From NCBI GenBank assembly GCA_914767715.1, contig OU612075.1, forward strand, positions 8,434,001 through 8,494,000: 60,000 nt of DNA, read 5' to 3'. This DNA comes from Membranipora membranacea (Eukaryota; Bryozoa; Gymnolaemata; Cheilostomatida; Membraniporidae). A program made the translations under genes and the position numbers. The notes under the pieces are model-generated. The model searched no databases and was not told the origin of the DNA. It was given only the letters and a program-made list of their open reading frames with translations. Of the stretch, positions 56,501 to 60,000 are shown piece by piece; position 1 is the first letter of the stretch, and each line of letters opens with the position of its first letter.

Positions 56501-59500
56501 CCTTTTATAGGTCGTAAAGGACATTTAGGACATAGCATATCTGGAAGCATATTCGTATTTGCCCCAAAAAGGGGCCTTGAATAGCAATAAAGTTCATATA
56601 TTATTATTATATTATTAAGATCACTCAGCAAGTGACTTGTGTAGCCACGTCTCTACTCACCCATCTTCACACTGGCACTTATGATTATTCTTATCATCGA
56701 CTGTACAAACTCCCCGATAGCAGGGGTTAGGGTCACACATCTCAGTTTCACAATAACGTCCCGTAAAACCTAAATAAAAAGATAAAACAAAATTTAATGT
56801 TTAATCTTGGATTGTGACCATAACATGAAACCTGTCCAGCCTAATAATTATTGTTTAATTGTGTATTTTTGATTTGTATTGTGCTTCATGTTGGATCATG
56901 AATGTATCATCGTAAAAACCATTTGCATTCGGTTCAGGACCTAACGTAAAACATGATCTGATCTGAAATGAAGTTCATATATGATAGAAACTTAGACATT
57001 ATCGAGAACAATTACTTTTTTTCAAAAACCCTAATGCCAAGATGAAATAATGAGTAGGCCTACAGTTTTTTACAGGTTATGATACAAACCTGCTACAACA
57101 TTGTTTAGCTTCTACTTGAACTCCAATCAACGACAGACTGCATACAGACAATTGTACTATATATTAAATGCATAACAAAAAGACGAACTCAATACTTCTT
57201 TACCACCAATGCTTATATTCCGGTAGGCGTTTGTAATCTTGCTATCACAGGCCTAACAACGTTATGTTCCGAGATAAGTTCCTACTTTTGCATGAGGAGA
57301 TGAAGTTACCTCTTGGACAGTTGCACCAGATGCCGTCGATTCTATCCACACATATACCAAAATTCTGACATGGCGCCGAGTTACAAGGACTTATCGTGAC
57401 ATCACAGCTCGCTCCAAAATATCCTGTCATACAGTGGCATTCAAATCCACCTACTGTATTTACACAGGTAGCTGTGGGAAATAGGAAAAATTGTCAACTG
57501 CAATTATAATCATATAAGATGGAGCTTGATTATAGATGCAATAATAAGTCTATGAGCTTGGTGCAGTTTTACTGCAACAAAGGTCACCTAAAATCTACTT
57601 GTCACCAGTTTTAGGGAGAGCAACTCAAAATGTTATATATGTTGTGTGTTATCAATGTAAGGGCTTTCTGTCCACGTTGTAATTCACATCGAATCATCAG
57701 TAACACCAACTGTACACCAATTGGCCAATACTCTTTAAAATATTTGTACGACGTGCACAAGTTTGACAATATCGAGAGTGTTGGCAAAATCAGTTATAAA
57801 ACACTGTAAGATTAGCCATATGATACGTTTGGATGAATCTCTATCAACCCTACTTCATAAAAGCAATTTGGTACCGGAATAAAGCTATCATTCTGCCTTA
57901 ACTTACCACGATTGAGGCATCCGCCGTTTTGATATTGACATTCATCAACATCAGTGAGGCAATTGAGTCCTATAAATCTGAGAAAGAAATCAACATTATT
58001 TACAGTTACAATATATATATACATATATAATAGCAGTTGTCTGCACCTCCTGCACTCCTCCATGTCCAGGACTGGTTTGGCCTGGAATCCCCGGGATTAA
58101 GCATGCTAAATCTGTCCACTGCTAGCGTCAAGGACATGGCCTAGGCCTTACGTTTACACAGTTGATAGAGCAAACTTTGCATAAAAATCAGTCCCATCCA
58201 TAGACTTGATAATTGTTAGGTCCAACGGTCCCATCAACAGCCTCTTGTGATATCTTCGCACAGTGTGCTGTTTCATGCTATTTAATGCTGCTAACACCTA
58301 ATTCTCAGGAACATGAATGGGGTCGGGGTGGGGGAATGTAACATATCTTATCATAAAGCTCTAATGGGTGTTGGGATATGTAGCCTCTATCAATAAATAA
58401 GAAAATATTTCTGCAGTAACTTTTGTTTGGATTTAAGATGAAATTATTTACAATTTAATAGGCATACCTCCATCACTATAAAAAATATTGGTGGTACGAA
58501 AACAAAATTGATGACGTTATTTTTTTACCTGATTTTATTGGAATTGATCAGCAATACTAAAATACAGGAATATTTACTTACCCAGGTTGACAAACACATT
58601 CATAAGATCCGATTTTATTGATACAAGTAGATCCAGCCTTACAAGGCTTTGTCTCACAATAATCTATCTGTGTCTCACATCTACCTCCCTTATATCCTTT
58701 GGGGCAGACGCATTCGTATCTGCAATTAAAGTGTAATTATAATTATAAGTGTGATATAAATGGTACAACCATGAACGATTTTATTTGAATCGGTGAGCTT
58801 TCTGAGTTTCACGTTGCCAATATTGTAGGAAATATCCATTGTGCATCCTTTCCTAATAATTGTTAGTGCAATACAGTAAAGCTGCAAAATGACAATAACA
58901 TTATTATCTCCTCCTAATTGAAGAGGGGGCAACTCTCACTTCCAAGACTGAGAGTGGCGTTGATTAATTTCAATGGTAAGTTAAAACAACTGCTGTACAA
59001 TTTAATACAATTCAAGTGTCTAGGAAAGCAAAAAACAACCAATGTTCATATCAAAGCTTTGCCACTGCAATGAACAAAAAAGTAAATTTTTTTGCACAAG
59101 GACATTATTGAATGATGTAACCTAATTTGAAGTGCGAAAATCCAGGGTCTAGAAGGGTCTACAGTATGTTATCTCCCCTGTTACATGTCAAAATTAAAAT
59201 ATCTAGGACTAAGCTACCATCGTCCAATACTGATTTTTGATAATTTCTAGTGTAAATAGAGCAGCCTTGTAACTGTCCTAGGTAAGCCCGGGACAGGCTT
59301 ACTGTTATACTGTAAGTGGATCATCCTTTACATGTGAATCCATGACAGGGGAGATAACATACTGTAGACCCTTCTAGAACCTAGCTTTTCATCATTCAAT
59401 AACGTCCTTGTGCGTCCTTTTGTCCATTGCATTGGCAAAGCTTTGATATGAACAGTGGTTGACTTTTGCTTTCCTAGACACTATAGAAATAGTATCAGGT

Positions 59501-59788
59501 GCTTAGGTAATTGGAAAATGGTGAACTGACTACTTTTGAACCATCTACTGCTGAAAATATGATTGCTTACTTGCAGATAAACCTACCTCCCAACATGATC
59601 AATGCATGTGGCTCCATTCAGGCATGGGTTGTTGGAACATTCATCAGTTTCGACGCTGCAGTTTTTACCAGAGAAACCAGTCTGGCAAATACAGGAATAG
59701 TCAGCGACCTGGTCTATACATAAACCATTGACGCAAGGGTCAGGGGCACAATCATCAATGTTAGTCTGACATTTCTCCCCTTTGTAAC
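53383..59788 (-). CDS. Gene B: partial tandem paralogue of gene A, EGF repeats
   Basis: Exons: 59587-59788, 58582-58719, 57907-57977, 57310-57471, 56661-56769, 55952-56176, 55323-55487, 54794-54951 and 53383-53581. All phases join. The first exon enters in phase 1, so the 5' end lies beyond 60000. It encodes about 11-12 EGF-like repeats (for example [20 protein letters not shown], as in gene A exon 22) and then a Cys-poor exon. The first two exons have the same lengths (202 and 138 nt) and phases as gene A exons 22 and 23. No VWC, Jagged-type region, TM helix or stop codon was found. It could be secreted, Ig-tailed, or decaying. No internal stop is seen in the listed exons. Confidence 0.75.
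54161..54360. repeat. AATRC pentanucleotide microsatellite
   Basis: Units AATAC, AATGC and variants, with a central AAAAC/ACAAC-rich stretch, lie in the gene B intron between 53581 and 54794. The Cys/Ile/His/Leu-rich minus frames at 53955-54374 are artefacts. Confidence 0.9.
56861..56980. repeat. Dispersed repeat, copy 2
   Basis: Same orientation and order of blocks as 3637-3760 (GTGTATTTTTGATTTGTATT, ATCATCGTAAAAACCATTTG, AAAACATGATC). It lies in a gene B intron. Confidence 0.7.
59015..59482. mobile_element. Palindromic MITE-like element in gene B
   Basis: The left arm starts AGTGTCTAGGAAAGCAAAAA and continues through ATATCAAAGCTTTGCC and GGTCTAGAAGGGTCTACAGT. The right arm is its imperfect reverse complement, ending GCTTTCCTAGACACT. 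The arms are about 175 bp. The loop includes AAGCCCGGGACAGGCTT. The target duplication is unclear. It sits in the intron between exons 59587-59788 and 58582-58719. Confidence 0.75.
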
Positions 59789-60000
59789 CTGTATGTATAA
59801 ACATGGTAGCATGTTGTAAGACCGAGAATTCAATTTTTGCGTCCAGACTTATACGTCAATTTTATCCCCTGATCAAGTCACTTGAAAAAATGCGAACATG
59901 CACAATCAAACAAATCATAAATACAAATAGTGAAACTAATGAAGTGACTTTGTTGTGATAAATGTTTTTGTCAAGGAGGGCTGTTCTACTAAAAGTTAGC

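Overview
The window is animal genomic DNA. It is AT-rich, has short coding exons with canonical GT-AG junctions, long repeat-filled introns, tRNA-derived SINEs, palindromic MITE-like elements and many microsatellites. Intron density, an EGF-rich Jagged-type protein and the repeat load fit a bilaterian invertebrate, probably marine. I cannot name the species or choose securely between deuterostome and lophotrochozoan. There are no prokaryotic features (operons, Shine-Dalgarno sites, CRISPR).

Layout. (1) 1-5.7 kb: no gene seen. A 2.4-kb fold-back element with long inverted arms lies between two poly-C runs (213-2625). (2) 5.7-20.0 kb, plus strand: a multi-exon gene of unknown family, nine proposed exons, all phase 0, about 1180 residues. 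It has a tandemly duplicated ~195-residue exon, a large last exon and a polyA signal at 20034. Its introns carry minisatellites, a SINE and a palindromic MITE. (3) 20.0-22.97 kb: intergenic, with a reverse-transcriptase scrap and a 385/400-bp direct duplication. (4) 22,975-49,579, minus strand: a complete receptor-like gene, called gene A here. I derived 43 exons whose phases all join and whose lengths sum to 6366 nt, giving 2121 residues. The order is signal peptide, an unrecognised ~130-residue N-terminal region, about 36 EGF-like repeats, a VWC-like exon, a juxtamembrane region resembling Jagged/Serrate, one TM helix, and a ~250-residue tail with YSVP, YDIP, YDTP (twice) and YDVP motifs. 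No DSL domain was found. (5) 49.6-53.4 kb: no confident exon, one palindromic TTAA-flanked element. (6) 53,383-59,788 and beyond, minus strand: a partial head-to-tail paralogue, gene B, whose 5' end is outside the window. Its EGF exons match the middle of gene A in length, phase and sequence, one with only 10 mismatches in 138 nt. It then departs into an exon that may be Ig-like.

How the genes relate. Genes A and B form a same-strand tandem pair, which fits partial duplication followed by 3' divergence or exchange. If the YxxP tyrosines of gene A are phosphorylated, its Jagged-like ectodomain would be coupled to Crk/Nck-type SH2 adaptors, a tail not known from classical Jagged. That coupling is inferred from motifs only. 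The plus-strand gene converges on gene A tail to tail and shows no evident functional link. All splice models come from reading the sequence, without transcripts or searches.
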